Program-made: the position numbers and the translations under genes
Origin: Candidatus Blautia merdipullorum
Lineage (GTDB): Bacteria; Bacillota; Clostridia; Lachnospirales; Lachnospiraceae
Direction: 5' to 3'
NCBI GenBank assembly: GCA_019118685.1
Contig: DWYL01000019.1
Coordinates: forward strand, 1-39,598
DNA: 39,598 nt
The notes under the pieces: generated by a model
The model's input: only the letters and a program-made list of their open reading frames with translations
Database searches by the model: none
What the model was told of the DNA's origin: nothing
Shown here: piece after piece, positions 29,050 through 39,457 of the stretch
Numbering within the stretch: the first letter of the stretch is position 1
Layout: each line of letters begins with the position of its first letter

Positions 29050-30306
29050 CTAATCTTTCCTTACTCTTGCTCCAAGACAATTCAAATCTCTGCAGATGTC
29101 CTCATATCCTCTTTCCATAAATTCCCGGTTTTCCACATAGGTCTCTCCCTGTGCCCCCAGTCCGGCAATCACCAGAGCCGCTCCTCCCCGAAGTTCTTCT
29201 GCTTTCACTCTGGTCCCTCTGAGCGTTCCTCCCCTGACCCTGGCAGTCTGTTCCTCCACTTCAATGTGGGCTCCCATCCTCCGAAGCTGAGGCACGACTT
29301 TAAAGCGGTCTTCAAAAATACATTCTTTTATCCTGCTGTCGCCTTCCGCACAGGCGAGCACAGCAAGAAATATGGACTGCAGATCCGTAGGGAATCCTGG
29401 ATAAATCTGGGTTTCCAGCCATTGGATCGGTCTGGATGCTTTCTGACTGCACAGAAATAGTTTACCACTGTTATACACATATTGTCCACCTATTTTCTCA
29501 TAAGCCCTAAGCAGCGCCTTCATTTCTTTTACCGGCGGCTCTATCAGGATTCCTTTTCCCCTGGTAACGGCGCTTGCACATACATAGGTGCCTGCCGCGA
29601 TTCTGTCAGGAGGTATGGTAAAAACCGTATCATGAAGTTTTGGAACGCCCTGGATCACAAGACAGGAGGTTCCGATCCCGCTGATCCGGCCTCCGGCCTG
29701 ATTCAGGAAACGGCACAGCCATCCCACTTCCGGCTCCCTTGAGCATCCTCTTATCACAGATGTCCCTTCCCCGCACACTGCAGCCAGAACAGCATTTTCT
29801 GTGGCCCCTACGCTGGATTTTGGAAATAAGATGGTTCCGCCTTTCATCTTTCCAGTCCTCCCATAAAGCCTGCCGTCCTGTTCCGCAAATTCTGCGCCCA
29901 AAGCTTCGAGAGCTCTCAGATGAAGATCAATAGGCCTTGCTCCTATTACACAGCCTCCCGGAAAAGGCAGGACTGCTTCTTTGCACCTTCCTAAAAGACT
30001 CCCTAATAAGACGATGGAAGACCGCATTTTTTCCCCCAGCTCCCGTTCAACCTGACAGCCGGAAATCTGACAGGCAGAAATTTCCAGGGAATCCCCCTGC
30101 CATCTGGTCCCGGCTCCAAGTCCCCGAAGGATTTTTTCCATAAGAAAGACGTCTGTTATGCGAGGGCAGGCTTTCAGCACCGTTGTTCCCCTATTTAAAA
30201 GAGCGGCCGCCATAACAGGCAGTGCCGCATTTTTTGATCCCTGTATTCTTACTTCACCGTCTAAAGGAATTTGCCCTGTGATCCTTATCCCTTTCAAGCT
30301 ATACAC
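29050..30306 (-). CDS. murA: UDP-N-acetylglucosamine 1-carboxyvinyltransferase
   Basis: GSKNAALPVMAAALLNRG; FPGGCVIGARPIDLHL with catalytic Cys; YPGFPTDLQ. Confidence 0.93.
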   Translation of the reverse strand: MYSLKGIRITGQIPLDGEVRIQGSKNAALPVMAAALLNRGTTVLKACPRITDVFLMEKILRGLGAGTRWQGDSLEISACQISGCQVERELGEKMRSSIVLLGSLLGRCKEAVLPFPGGCVIGARPIDLHLRALEALGAEFAEQDGRLYGRTGKMKGGTILFPKSSVGATENAVLAAVCGEGTSVIRGCSREPEVGWLCRFLNQAGGRISGIGTSCLVIQGVPKLHDTVFTIPPDRIAAGTYVCASAVTRGKGILIEPPVKEMKALLRAYEKIGGQYVYNSGKLFLCSQKASRPIQWLETQIYPGFPTDLQSIFLAVLACAEGDSRIKECIFEDRFKVVPQLRRMGAHIEVEEQTARVRGGTLRGTRVKAEELRGGAALVIAGLGAQGETYVENREFMERGYEDICRDLNCLGARVRKD

Positions 30307-30376
30307 TCCTCTTAAATTCCATTCCGGAAAAACTGTATCTGGTAATTATTTTATGCAGTTCTTCTTTTTTGGTGAT

Positions 30377-31474
30377 TTATCCTTTGCTCTGCCGGCTCAC
30401 CGCCAGGGCAATGCCCATCTCTCCAAGGAGGAACAGTACCGAAGTGCCTCCATAGCTTATGAAGGGAAGGGTGATCCCCGTATTAGGAATAGAATTTGTT
30501 ACCACAGCAATGTTCAGGATCACCTGGATAGCCATGTGACCCATGATACCGGCGGCAATGAGGCTGCCGCACAGATCTGCCGCATGGGTGGCGGCAACCA
30601 TCAGCCGCCAGATCAGAAGGGCGAAAATAAGGATCACCAGGCAGCCTCCCGCAAGGCCTGTTTCTTCGCAGATAATGGAGAAGATCATATCGTTCTGTGC
30701 CTCCGGCACAAATCCCAGTTTCTGCAGGCTGCTTCCCAGTCCTTTTCCAAAGATTCCTCCGCTTCCTATGGCATATAATCCTTGGATGGTCTGAAATCCC
30801 TTTTCATAGGCCTCAGGATTTCTCCAGATAGCCAGACGCTCCAGGCGATAGCTGGCCATGCCCAGAAAGATTCCAATAAACAAAATCCCTGCAGCTCCGA
30901 TTCCTACAAAAGGCAGATATCTGGGATTTGACACAAAGATCAGGATCACGCCGATTCCCAGTATGATGATAGCCGTACTTAGATTGTTCGTCCCTACCAG
31001 CCCTACAATAGGCAGAAGAACTGCCATTTTTCCGGCCATATGCAGGATCCCCCTGTCTTCCTCTTTTCCTTTTGTGATCACCCAGGCCAGCAGAAGGATC
31101 ACCGCCACCTTGGCAAATTCAGAAGGCTGAAAAGATAACGGCCCCAGAGACAGCCATCTCTTAGAGCCGTTATATTCATCTCCAAAAAGCAAAACTGCCA
31201 AAGACAGCAGCAAAGAAAGTCCATAGAACACAGGCGCCAGCTTTACCAGAAAGTGATAATCCATAAAGGAAACCAGATACATAGCCATAAGTCCCAGTGA
31301 AGTGGCAAACAGCTGTTTTTTAAAGTAGTACGCAGAGTCGTGAAATTTCACTCTTCCGTTATAGGCACTGGTGCTGTAAAGAAAGATCAAGCCACAGATC
31401 ACCAGCAGAAGTACCAGGAAAATCAGAAGACCGTCTGCTGTGTTCTTTTTTTTCTTTCCAGCTTCCAAATACAC
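30377..31474 (-). CDS. ftsW: FtsW/SpoVE-family peptidoglycan polymerase
   Basis: GSKRWLSLGPLSFQPSEFAKVAVIL; TGITLPFISYGGTSVLF. Confidence 0.95.
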   Translation of the reverse strand: MYLEAGKKKKNTADGLLIFLVLLLVICGLIFLYSTSAYNGRVKFHDSAYYFKKQLFATSLGLMAMYLVSFMDYHFLVKLAPVFYGLSLLLSLAVLLFGDEYNGSKRWLSLGPLSFQPSEFAKVAVILLLAWVITKGKEEDRGILHMAGKMAVLLPIVGLVGTNNLSTAIIILGIGVILIFVSNPRYLPFVGIGAAGILFIGIFLGMASYRLERLAIWRNPEAYEKGFQTIQGLYAIGSGGIFGKGLGSSLQKLGFVPEAQNDMIFSIICEETGLAGGCLVILIFALLIWRLMVAATHAADLCGSLIAAGIMGHMAIQVILNIAVVTNSIPNTGITLPFISYGGTSVLFLLGEMGIALAVSRQSKG

Positions 31475-31541
31475 TCCGCCCCTTTGTATCTGCTTCTTCT
31501 AATTATATGGCCTGTTTTTCCCTCTTATGCCGTCTTTCTGC

Positions 31542-32918
31542 TTACTTCATCATCGCCCGGACATATTCTTTAAATTTGTCGCCTCTCTGCTCGTAATTGT
31601 CAAACTGTCCCCAGCTTGCACAGGCAGGAGATAAGAGAACCGCGTCGCCCTCCCTTGCTTTTTCACTGCAGATCTTCACTGCTTCTTCCAGATCGTCTGC
31701 CAGGATCGTATTATAAAAGCCGCAGTCGTGAGCAGCCTTTTCAATTTTTTCCCTGGTCTGGCCGATCAGTACCAGATACCGGACCTTTCCGTCAAAAGAA
31801 CGGATCCATTCTTCATAAGAAGATTCTTTGTCGTAGCCTCCTCCGATAAGAAGAGTAGGGCGTTCCATCGCCTGGATGCCTTTAATTGCAGCGTCAGGAT
31901 TCGTTCCCTTAGAATCATTGTAATAAGCTACTCCGTTGATTTCCTCCACAAATTCAATCCTGTGAGGCACTGCTTTAAAAGCCATTGCCGCCCGGCGGAT
32001 AACCTCTGCAGGAACTCCCGCATACCAGGCCATAGCCGCGGCTGCCATTACGTTCTCATAATTATGTTTGCCAAGAAGATACAGTTCTCCGGTCTTTACG
32101 ATCTCCGTTTCTTTGTCCGGAGTTTTCATGATGATCCTGTCCCCGTCCAGAAAAATCCCTTCCGGAAGCCTTCTTTCACTGGAAAAGAATACCGGAGCAG
32201 CCGGACACTGTTCCCCGAATTTTCTCAGCACTTCATCCTCATAATTCAGGATACAGAAATCCGCTTTTGACTGGTTTTCGGCGATCCGTTCTTTTACCCG
32301 GATATATTCCTCCATGGTGTGATGTCTGTTCAAATGATCTTCTGTAATATTCAGGATGGCAGAAACTTTTGGCGCAAAGTCTGCGATCGTCTCCAGCTGA
32401 AAGCTGCTGATCTCCGCCACCACATAACTGTCGTCTCTGGTGGACAGCGCAGCCGAAGTATAGGCGTTTCCGATATTTCCCACCACAAACACAGAGTCTT
32501 TCCAGGCTTTCATGATCTCGCCTAATAAAGCCGTGGTAGTAGTCTTGCCGTTTGTTCCGGTGATAGCCAGAACCGTGCCTTTTCCCATTTGATAAGCCAG
32601 TTCCACTTCTCCCCAGACAGCCACTTTTTTCCGTTTTATCCTCTCCACCTGAGGAATATCCTGAGGCACTCCGGGACTCATCACTGCCAGATCCAGTGTT
32701 TCTATCACCTGATCCGGCAACTCTCCCAAAAGGATCTGACAGCTGCAGCCTTCCGGCAGTTTTTTTCTGATATCTTCTTCTTTCAGCTTTTCGTTTCCAT
32801 CATATAACAGGATTTCCGCTCCTACCTCCTGCAGAAGCTTTGCAGCGCCCATTCCGCTGATCCCGGAACCGAATACCAGGACTTTTTTCCCTTTTAAATC
32901 CTCTCTCTGTAAATTCAT
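31542..32918 (-). CDS. murD: UDP-N-acetylmuramoylalanine--D-glutamate ligase
   Basis: AITGTNGKTTTTALLGEI, EISSFQLETI, NDSKGTNPDAAIKG, LLSPACASWGQFDNYEQRGDKF. Confidence 0.97.
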   Translation of the reverse strand: MNLQREDLKGKKVLVFGSGISGMGAAKLLQEVGAEILLYDGNEKLKEEDIRKKLPEGCSCQILLGELPDQVIETLDLAVMSPGVPQDIPQVERIKRKKVAVWGEVELAYQMGKGTVLAITGTNGKTTTTALLGEIMKAWKDSVFVVGNIGNAYTSAALSTRDDSYVVAEISSFQLETIADFAPKVSAILNITEDHLNRHHTMEEYIRVKERIAENQSKADFCILNYEDEVLRKFGEQCPAAPVFFSSERRLPEGIFLDGDRIIMKTPDKETEIVKTGELYLLGKHNYENVMAAAAMAWYAGVPAEVIRRAAMAFKAVPHRIEFVEEINGVAYYNDSKGTNPDAAIKGIQAMERPTLLIGGGYDKESSYEEWIRSFDGKVRYLVLIGQTREKIEKAAHDCGFYNTILADDLEEAVKICSEKAREGDAVLLSPACASWGQFDNYEQRGDKFKEYVRAMMK

Positions 32919-32939
32919 GATTTTATCTCCTTTGCCGTC

Positions 32940-33899
32940 CTACACACCCATAAGCGCGATCAGACATAAAATAGCCGTAATCACAGAAAAAACGGCGACA
33001 ACTCTGGTCTCAGACCATCCACACAATTCAAAATGATGATGGATGGGAGCCATTTTGAAAAATCTTTTCCCGTGGGTAGCCTTAAAATAGGTTACCTGTA
33101 TCATAACGGAAAGTACTTCTACCACATAGATCAGACCTACGATCAGAAGGAAGAGAGGCATCTGAAGCATATAGGCAGTACCTGCCACAAAGCCGCCCAA
33201 TGCCAGAGAACCTGTATCTCCCATAAAGATCTTCGCCGGATATACATTAAACAATAAAAATCCCATAAGAGCACCCACCACCGCGCAGGTGATAGGCTCT
33301 ATCCCACTGTTTGTCCCAATAGCCACTACAGAAAAGAACGTAGCTACCATAATGGTTACTGAGGAAGCCAGTCCATCCAATCCGTCTGTGAAGTTCACAC
33401 CATTTACCGTACCTATTACTGCGATAAACAAAACCGGTACTGCCAGGATTCCCAGATTCAGCTCATGTCCCGGGAAGAAAGGAATCTTCATTGCCAGAGA
33501 TACATCGGTAAAGTTCACCAGATAAAAAGCAAAAACTGCCGTTACTATGATCTGACAGGCCATTTTCTGTCCCGGCAATAACCCGTCAGAACGTTTCAGG
33601 ACCACCTTCAGATAATCATCCAGAAAACCTATGATGCCGAATCCCAATGTCAAAAATAAAACCGGGATGATCTTTGGATAATCCTTTACAAAGAATAACG
33701 AAGTTATCGTAGTGGAAAGAAGGAAGATAATTCCTCCCATAGTGGGGGTTCCTGCTTTCTTGAGATGGGACTGCACCCCTTCTGTTCTTTCAGTCTGTCC
33801 CATCTTCAGTTTTCTCAGATAGGGAATAATGAAAGGTCCTAAGATCACGCTGATGGCGAAAGCCATCAGCACCGGTAAAACCACTTTAAAATCTGCCAT
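32940..33899 (-). CDS. mraY: phospho-N-acetylmuramoyl-pentapeptide transferase
   Basis: KKAGTPTMGGIIFLLS, GFLDDYLKV, NGVNFTDGLDGLASS, FMGDTGSLALGG, KMAPIHHHFELCGWSE. Confidence 0.97.
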   Translation of the reverse strand: MADFKVVLPVLMAFAISVILGPFIIPYLRKLKMGQTERTEGVQSHLKKAGTPTMGGIIFLLSTTITSLFFVKDYPKIIPVLFLTLGFGIIGFLDDYLKVVLKRSDGLLPGQKMACQIIVTAVFAFYLVNFTDVSLAMKIPFFPGHELNLGILAVPVLFIAVIGTVNGVNFTDGLDGLASSVTIMVATFFSVVAIGTNSGIEPITCAVVGALMGFLLFNVYPAKIFMGDTGSLALGGFVAGTAYMLQMPLFLLIVGLIYVVEVLSVMIQVTYFKATHGKRFFKMAPIHHHFELCGWSETRVVAVFSVITAILCLIALMGV

Positions 33900-33959
33900 A
33901 GTACACCTCGTTTATATGTATTTTTGCTCTTCCTAGTATAATGCTTTTTTGCTGAATTA

Positions 33960-35684
33960 TCAACCTTCAATCCCCAGATAAGGCAGGATGTTCTCGTAAA
34001 TATCTCTCAGTACAGGAGCCGCTATCGTGCCGCCATAATAGACTCCCTGAGGGTCATAGATCACCACGATTCCAAGGATCTGGGGATCATCCGCCGGAGT
34101 AAAACCCAGAAAAGAAGAAATATAGCGGTTCTCGCTTCTGGGCAGCGTCTGGGAGGTTGCGGTCTTTCCTCCTATACTTCTTCCTTCTATTGCTCCGTTT
34201 TTGCCTGATCCCTCTGATACTACTTTTTCCAATACATACCGGACTTGTTCTGATACCTGTTCAGATACGATCCCGCTCTGCTCCCCGTAGGTTAAATCCT
34301 GGACAAGATTTCCCTCTTCATCTGTAACTTTCACACCGAAATGAGGAGTAACTCTTTTTCCTCCGTTCACAATAGAGCTGACCGTAGTTGCCAGCTGCAC
34401 AGGAGTGATCTGAAAAGACTGGCCAAATGAAATCGTTGCCAGCTCTACCTGACCGATGTCTTCCTCTTTGTGCATGATGGTCCCGGCCTCTCCCGGAAGG
34501 TCGATCCCTGTTTTTTCCATAAGACCAAATTTCTGAAAATACTGATAATAGGTTTCTGCTCCCAGCCGGAGCCCTACCTCTATAAAGACCGGATTACAGG
34601 AATTCATGGCTCCTTCCACAAAGGTTTCCGCTCCATGTCCTGTCCGTTTATGACAGTGGATCCTCCTGTCCTCCACAATTTTATATCCCGGGCAGGTAAA
34701 TGTGTCCTCCAGATCCACTACTCCCTGAGACAGCCCGGCCGCCATGGTAATGATCTTAAAGGTAGATCCCGGCTCATAAGTGTCGTTGATAGTCGGATTC
34801 CTCCACATCTGGTTGCACGCATCCTGAAACTCCTCCTCTGTCATTTCCCAGCTATCTTCTTCTGTGTTTAGGACAAAAGGTTCATTAAGATTATATTCCG
34901 GCACATTTACATTGGCATAGATTTCTCCGTTCTGAGGATTCATAAGTAAAATAGAGACTCCCTGAGCTCCCTTCTCTTCCATTACTTTTAAAGCTGCCTG
35001 CTGAGCATACATCTGGATATTTTTATCCAGGCTGATCTGAAGATCATAGCCCGCTGCCGGCTCTACCCGGCTCTCTCCCAGTTCTGAGATTTCCACCCCT
35101 CTGGCATCTGTAGTGGTCAGTATTTTTCCGTCTATCCCTTTCAGGACATCTTCATACATAACCTCCAGACCTACGATCCCCTGATTATCTCCCCCGGTAA
35201 ACCCCAGTACCTTTGACGCCAGTTCATTGTAGGGATAATCACGCTTATAATCTTCATCTACCTTTACCCCTTTCAGCTCATAGCTCCGGATCTTATCTCC
35301 TACAGTTTTCTCCACATTTGTCTTTACCCTTTCAATAGATGAAACAGTTTCTACCCGTTTTCTGGCGGTTTCCTCTGAAATTTCCAATTCTTTTACCAAC
35401 ATCTGGATAACTTCTTCCGGCTCTTCTATCTGACTATGGATAACAGAGATCGTACAGACCGCTTTATTGTCTGCCAGCACTTCTCCATTGCAGTCCAAAA
35501 TCCTGCCTCTGGCTGCTTTAATGTCTCTTTCCCTTTCATGAAGTTCCTGGGCCTTCTGAGAATAGTACTCAGATCTGATCACCATCAAATAAAATATTCT
35601 TCCCATCAGTCCTAAAAGGATCAGCATACAAACGCCGAAAACTATTACTGTCTTTTTTTTATGGTAGGTTCTGTTTTTTTTCAT
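33960..35684 (-). CDS. spoVD: SpoVD-like class B penicillin-binding transpeptidase
   Basis: EPGSTFKIITMAAGL (SxxK), NSC (SxN position), GGKTATSQ. Separated from the upstream PBP by a terminator and sigma-E-like promoter. Confidence 0.8.
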   Translation of the reverse strand: MKKNRTYHKKKTVIVFGVCMLILLGLMGRIFYLMVIRSEYYSQKAQELHERERDIKAARGRILDCNGEVLADNKAVCTISVIHSQIEEPEEVIQMLVKELEISEETARKRVETVSSIERVKTNVEKTVGDKIRSYELKGVKVDEDYKRDYPYNELASKVLGFTGGDNQGIVGLEVMYEDVLKGIDGKILTTTDARGVEISELGESRVEPAAGYDLQISLDKNIQMYAQQAALKVMEEKGAQGVSILLMNPQNGEIYANVNVPEYNLNEPFVLNTEEDSWEMTEEEFQDACNQMWRNPTINDTYEPGSTFKIITMAAGLSQGVVDLEDTFTCPGYKIVEDRRIHCHKRTGHGAETFVEGAMNSCNPVFIEVGLRLGAETYYQYFQKFGLMEKTGIDLPGEAGTIMHKEEDIGQVELATISFGQSFQITPVQLATTVSSIVNGGKRVTPHFGVKVTDEEGNLVQDLTYGEQSGIVSEQVSEQVRYVLEKVVSEGSGKNGAIEGRSIGGKTATSQTLPRSENRYISSFLGFTPADDPQILGIVVIYDPQGVYYGGTIAAPVLRDIYENILPYLGIEG

Positions 35685-35717
35685 GATCCGGTGTCACTCC
35701 CGCTGCCTATCTCTACT

Positions 35718-35747
35718 ATTATATGCAGCTTTATGCCTTTAATATGA
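35718..35747 (-). promoter_or_regulatory. sigma-E-like promoter upstream of the spoVD-like gene
   Basis: TCATATT (35747-35741), 15-nt spacer, CATATAAT (35725-35718); the latter also contains a TATAAT. Confidence 0.55.
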
Positions 35748-35752
35748 AAAAA

Positions 35753-35793
35753 CTGACAGTCCAGACCAGCTTTTTGACCAGTCTGTCTGTCAG
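35753..35793 (-). terminator. terminator between the two PBP genes
   Basis: CTGACAGACAGACTGG-TCAAAAAG-CTGGTCTGGACTGTCAG then TTTTTT on the minus strand. Confidence 0.8.
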
Positions 35794-35798
35794 TCTCT

Positions 35799-37973
35799 CT
35801 ATTCTTCTGCTTCTGTATCTTGTTCCTGTCCGAAATCTTCCAGTTCTTCTGTATCGTAAGCATCCTCCTCATAAGATGGATCTTCTTCATCAATTCCGGC
35901 TTCTTCATTGGTAATACCGTCAGAATATTCATCATTTAGTTCTGTATCTGCAGGATCCCCGCTTCCATATCCCTGATCCAGGACAGTTCCATAGGGATTG
36001 GAAACTCCGTCCTCTATAATATCCGTCAGTTTGGGAACACCATTAAATCCCTCCCACAGCTGCGTCTCTTGTGCCGTCTCTTCATCCTGGGAAATATTCA
36101 TATATGGAAGCACCTCTGACAAAATCGCCTGAGCCAGATACTGGGCATAGCTGCTTGATGCCTGATCCTCTACATTCGGAGTATCTACGACTACATAAAT
36201 CAATACTTCAGGTTCATCTAAAGGTGCAAATCCGATAAAAGATACCAGATAGTTATCCTCTATATCATCTGCAAGTTTTTCCGCAGTTCCGGTTTTTCCC
36301 CCCATAGAGTAGCCCTGGACTTTTGCAGACTGACTGGTGCCGCTTTCCACACTCATTCCCATGTATTCCCGGATATCCGCAGAAACAGATTCCGAAATAG
36401 GCTCTTTTAAAACCGTAGGCGTAATATTTTCGATCACCTTACCATCCTGGTCTGTAATCTCCTTTACCAGATGGGGCTGATAATAAGTCCCTCCATTAAT
36501 AGCCGCTGCCATGGCTGCAATCTCCTGGATCATGGTACAGGTAAATCCCTGGCCAAAAGCAGAGGTGGAAAGCTCCATTTCATACATATTTTCCTGGCTG
36601 AACAGAAGACCGGTGCCCTCCCCAGGAAGATCTATTCCTGTTCTTGTACCAAAATTAAATTTCTGCTGATACTTGAGAAATTCTGCCACTCCCATCCTTC
36701 GCCCTATGGCCATCATTCCGTCATTACAGGAATTCTGGATAACTTCGCCTAAACTCTGAGATCCATGCCCATAAGGGTATACCGCGCACCGGACGTAATC
36801 TTCTCCTATCTGCTGTCCGCCATCGCAATAAAATCTGTCATCTTCTGTGATCGCTCCAGACTCCAGAGCACTTGCCACTACAATAGGCTTGATCACAGAG
36901 CCTGGTTCAAAATTTTCACTGATACAAAAATTTGTCCACATATTAAACAGAGCGTCCATGGTCTCTTCGTCATTCATTTCAGAAATTTTTTCTTCCGTAT
37001 AAATTCCGGAGAGGTCTCTGGGATTATTAAGATCATATCCGCCTGAGCTCCCCATTGCCAATATCTCTCCGGTATTAGGATCCTCTATGATCACCCCGAT
37101 ATTCTCCGCTCCTTTTTTCTGTTCCCCTTCGACATTGTTAGGTCCTGCGGAGAGAGCCGTATTAAAAGCTTCTATATACTTTTCCACGATTGCCTGGATG
37201 GAAGCGTCCAATGTTGTGGTAAGATTTTTCCCGTCCACAGCTTCTACAATCGTTTGAGCCTGGTCGGCATCTTCACTGAGATAGCCGAACTTTCTTCCAT
37301 TGGTTCCATTCAAAGTGTTATTATAGTAGCCCTCGATTCCCCAGTCCGCTGTATTTCCTGAATCGGTAAATCCGATTACATCGCAGGCCAGGTCTTCTAA
37401 AGGATAGATTCTTTCATAATCATCCTCAAAATAGATCCCCTGGACATTACTCCGCCTGGTACGTTCCTCTTCTGTGAGGGCATCTCTCTCTTCCTCGTCA
37501 TCTGGAAGGGTATTTGCCTCCTCAAAAGCGTTCTTATCATCCATTGAAACTTCTGTCTCCAGTATCTGATACTGGCTGGAGCTGGTCTCTTCATTATCCA
37601 AAAGTCCTTCAATAGTTTCTCTGTCAATATTGAAGTATTCTTCTAATGCCGCGATCGTAGGTTCACGATAGCTGTCTTTATAGTTCACAGCCTGGCAGTC
37701 CAAGATCAGATTATAAACCTTTACACTATTTGCCAGAACAGTTCCGTTTCTGTCGGTGATGGTACCTCTGCGGAAAGGTATCGTGGTATTGCTGTATTGC
37801 TGCTGGGACTGGGACAGAACCTGCTGTGCATAGCGGTTTCCCTCCCTGGCATTGATCACTGTAATTCCTGTCAATAAACCGACGAAAGCCAGCAGAGTCA
37901 TACCAAATACCCCCGCCAGCTTTCGTTTCATTTTCTTTGTTAACTTTCTCTTTTTTGATTCTCGTTTATCCAA
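35799..37973 (-). CDS. pbpB: FtsI/PbpB-like class B penicillin-binding transpeptidase
   Basis: EPGSVIKPIVVASALESG (SxxK), QNSCNDGMM (SxN), GGKTGTAEKL (KTG); follows ftsL. Acidic C-terminal tail. Confidence 0.88.
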   Translation of the reverse strand: MDKRESKKRKLTKKMKRKLAGVFGMTLLAFVGLLTGITVINAREGNRYAQQVLSQSQQQYSNTTIPFRRGTITDRNGTVLANSVKVYNLILDCQAVNYKDSYREPTIAALEEYFNIDRETIEGLLDNEETSSSQYQILETEVSMDDKNAFEEANTLPDDEEERDALTEEERTRRSNVQGIYFEDDYERIYPLEDLACDVIGFTDSGNTADWGIEGYYNNTLNGTNGRKFGYLSEDADQAQTIVEAVDGKNLTTTLDASIQAIVEKYIEAFNTALSAGPNNVEGEQKKGAENIGVIIEDPNTGEILAMGSSGGYDLNNPRDLSGIYTEEKISEMNDEETMDALFNMWTNFCISENFEPGSVIKPIVVASALESGAITEDDRFYCDGGQQIGEDYVRCAVYPYGHGSQSLGEVIQNSCNDGMMAIGRRMGVAEFLKYQQKFNFGTRTGIDLPGEGTGLLFSQENMYEMELSTSAFGQGFTCTMIQEIAAMAAAINGGTYYQPHLVKEITDQDGKVIENITPTVLKEPISESVSADIREYMGMSVESGTSQSAKVQGYSMGGKTGTAEKLADDIEDNYLVSFIGFAPLDEPEVLIYVVVDTPNVEDQASSSYAQYLAQAILSEVLPYMNISQDEETAQETQLWEGFNGVPKLTDIIEDGVSNPYGTVLDQGYGSGDPADTELNDEYSDGITNEEAGIDEEDPSYEEDAYDTEELEDFGQEQDTEAEE

Positions 37974-37985
37974 TCTTTCACCTGC

Positions 37986-38471
37986 TTAATTGTCCGGGAC
38001 ATCCTGATACTGTCTTACATAGCTGTTATTTCCCGGTGTATAATAACGAATCTGATCCTCTGTTGCATACTGCATACCCAGTTCGTTGATCGCTTTATCC
38101 CGGATCTCATTCAGATCCACACTGGTAAGCACTTCGCTGTAATATGCATCATTGTCTTCTTTCAGCTGGTTTAATTCCAGTTCCTTTTGGGCCACAACAT
38201 TTTTTTGTGCAGTGACCTGGGCAGTAAGTCTAATGTAATAGACACAGGATGCTGTAGCCAGGGCGCAGACCAGGCTTAGAAAAGCAATATAGCCTCTGCT
38301 TATGCTGGTACTCTTTGCCCGGTTTCTTCTTGCCCGTCTGCTTAGTTCCTTCTTTGGCTGTTCAGGTACCTCTTCCAAACGGCGCACTGCATTTCCATCT
38401 TCATAATACGGCGCAGTATATTTCTGCCCTCTTCTATGGTTATATTTGTTTTGGTTCCTTGTACTTGCCAT
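37986..38471 (-). CDS. ftsL: FtsL-like septum protein
   Basis: Basic N-terminus, single TM, coiled coil QKNVVAQKELELNQLKEDNDAYYSEV; position between rsmH and pbpB. Confidence 0.75.
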   Translation of the reverse strand: MASTRNQNKYNHRRGQKYTAPYYEDGNAVRRLEEVPEQPKKELSRRARRNRAKSTSISRGYIAFLSLVCALATASCVYYIRLTAQVTAQKNVVAQKELELNQLKEDNDAYYSEVLTSVDLNEIRDKAINELGMQYATEDQIRYYTPGNNSYVRQYQDVPDN

Positions 38472-38498
38472 GAAACTCTCCCTTTCAGACTTCTGTCT

Positions 38499-39440
38499 CT
38501 ATCCTGTCACCCGCTCAAATACCCGCAGCTTGGCGCTTTTGGACCGGCTGTTATTTTGCAGTTCTTCTTCACTAGGAAGAATCGGCTTTCTGGTGATCAC
38601 CTTTCCTTTGGATTTTTTCCCGCATACACATACAGGAAAATCCGGAGGACATGTACATGGGTTTTCATTTCTCCGGAAAATGGTCTTTACGATCCTGTCT
38701 TCCAGGGAATGAAAGGTAATGATACAGATTCTTCCTCCGTCGTTTAAAAGGCCGATCATATCATCCAGACTGTCTCTTAACACTTCCAGTTCCTGATTCA
38801 GTTCGATCCGGATGGCCTGGAACGTCCGTTTAGCCGGATGTCCTCCTACAGCTCTCATTTTCATAGGAATAGCGTGCTTGATAATCTCCGCCAGTTCTCC
38901 TGTAGTCTCTATAGGTTTTTCCTTCCTGGACAAGCAGATATGCTTTGCGATATTTTTTGCGAATTTGTCCTCCCCATAATCCCGGATAATGCGATACAGA
39001 TCTTTTTCACTGTATGTGTTCACAATATCTCTGGCTGTCCGGGGATTTCTCTGATCCATGCGCATATCAAGAGGGACATCCTCCCTGTACGTAAAGCCTC
39101 TGTCCTTGTTGTCCAACTGGTAGGAAGATACCCCCAAATCTAAAATAATCCCATCTACTGATGTGATTCCTATCTTTTGTAATTCCATTTTCATGTTGCA
39201 ATAGTTGCTGCGGATGATCGTTACATTTTCTTTAAAATCCTTCAACCGTTCACCCGCAGCTTTTATCGCAGCTTCATCCTGGTCTATACCTATCAAGCTC
39301 CCCTTGGCAGATAACTGCTGACATATCCTGTAGGAATGCCCGCCGCCTCCCAATGTTCCATCAACATAAATCCCATCCGGTTTTACCCTCAAATTCCGGA
39401 TAGTTTCTTCCAGTAATACGGATTGGTGTTTAAATTCCAT
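38499..39440 (-). CDS. rsmH: 16S rRNA (cytosine1402-N4)-methyltransferase
   Basis: [75 protein letters not shown]. Confidence 0.97.
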   Translation of the reverse strand: MEFKHQSVLLEETIRNLRVKPDGIYVDGTLGGGGHSYRICQQLSAKGSLIGIDQDEAAIKAAGERLKDFKENVTIIRSNYCNMKMELQKIGITSVDGIILDLGVSSYQLDNKDRGFTYREDVPLDMRMDQRNPRTARDIVNTYSEKDLYRIIRDYGEDKFAKNIAKHICLSRKEKPIETTGELAEIIKHAIPMKMRAVGGHPAKRTFQAIRIELNQELEVLRDSLDDMIGLLNDGGRICIITFHSLEDRIVKTIFRRNENPCTCPPDFPVCVCGKKSKGKVITRKPILPSEEELQNNSRSKSAKLRVFERVTG

Positions 39441-39457
39441 TTTTCTCTCCTGGCTAA

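Noticed and set aside
28372-29460. 362-aa plus-strand ORF opposite ftsQ/murA
   Set aside because: Antisense to two well-supported genes, low-complexity Phe/His/Ser-rich translation, no recognisable domain.
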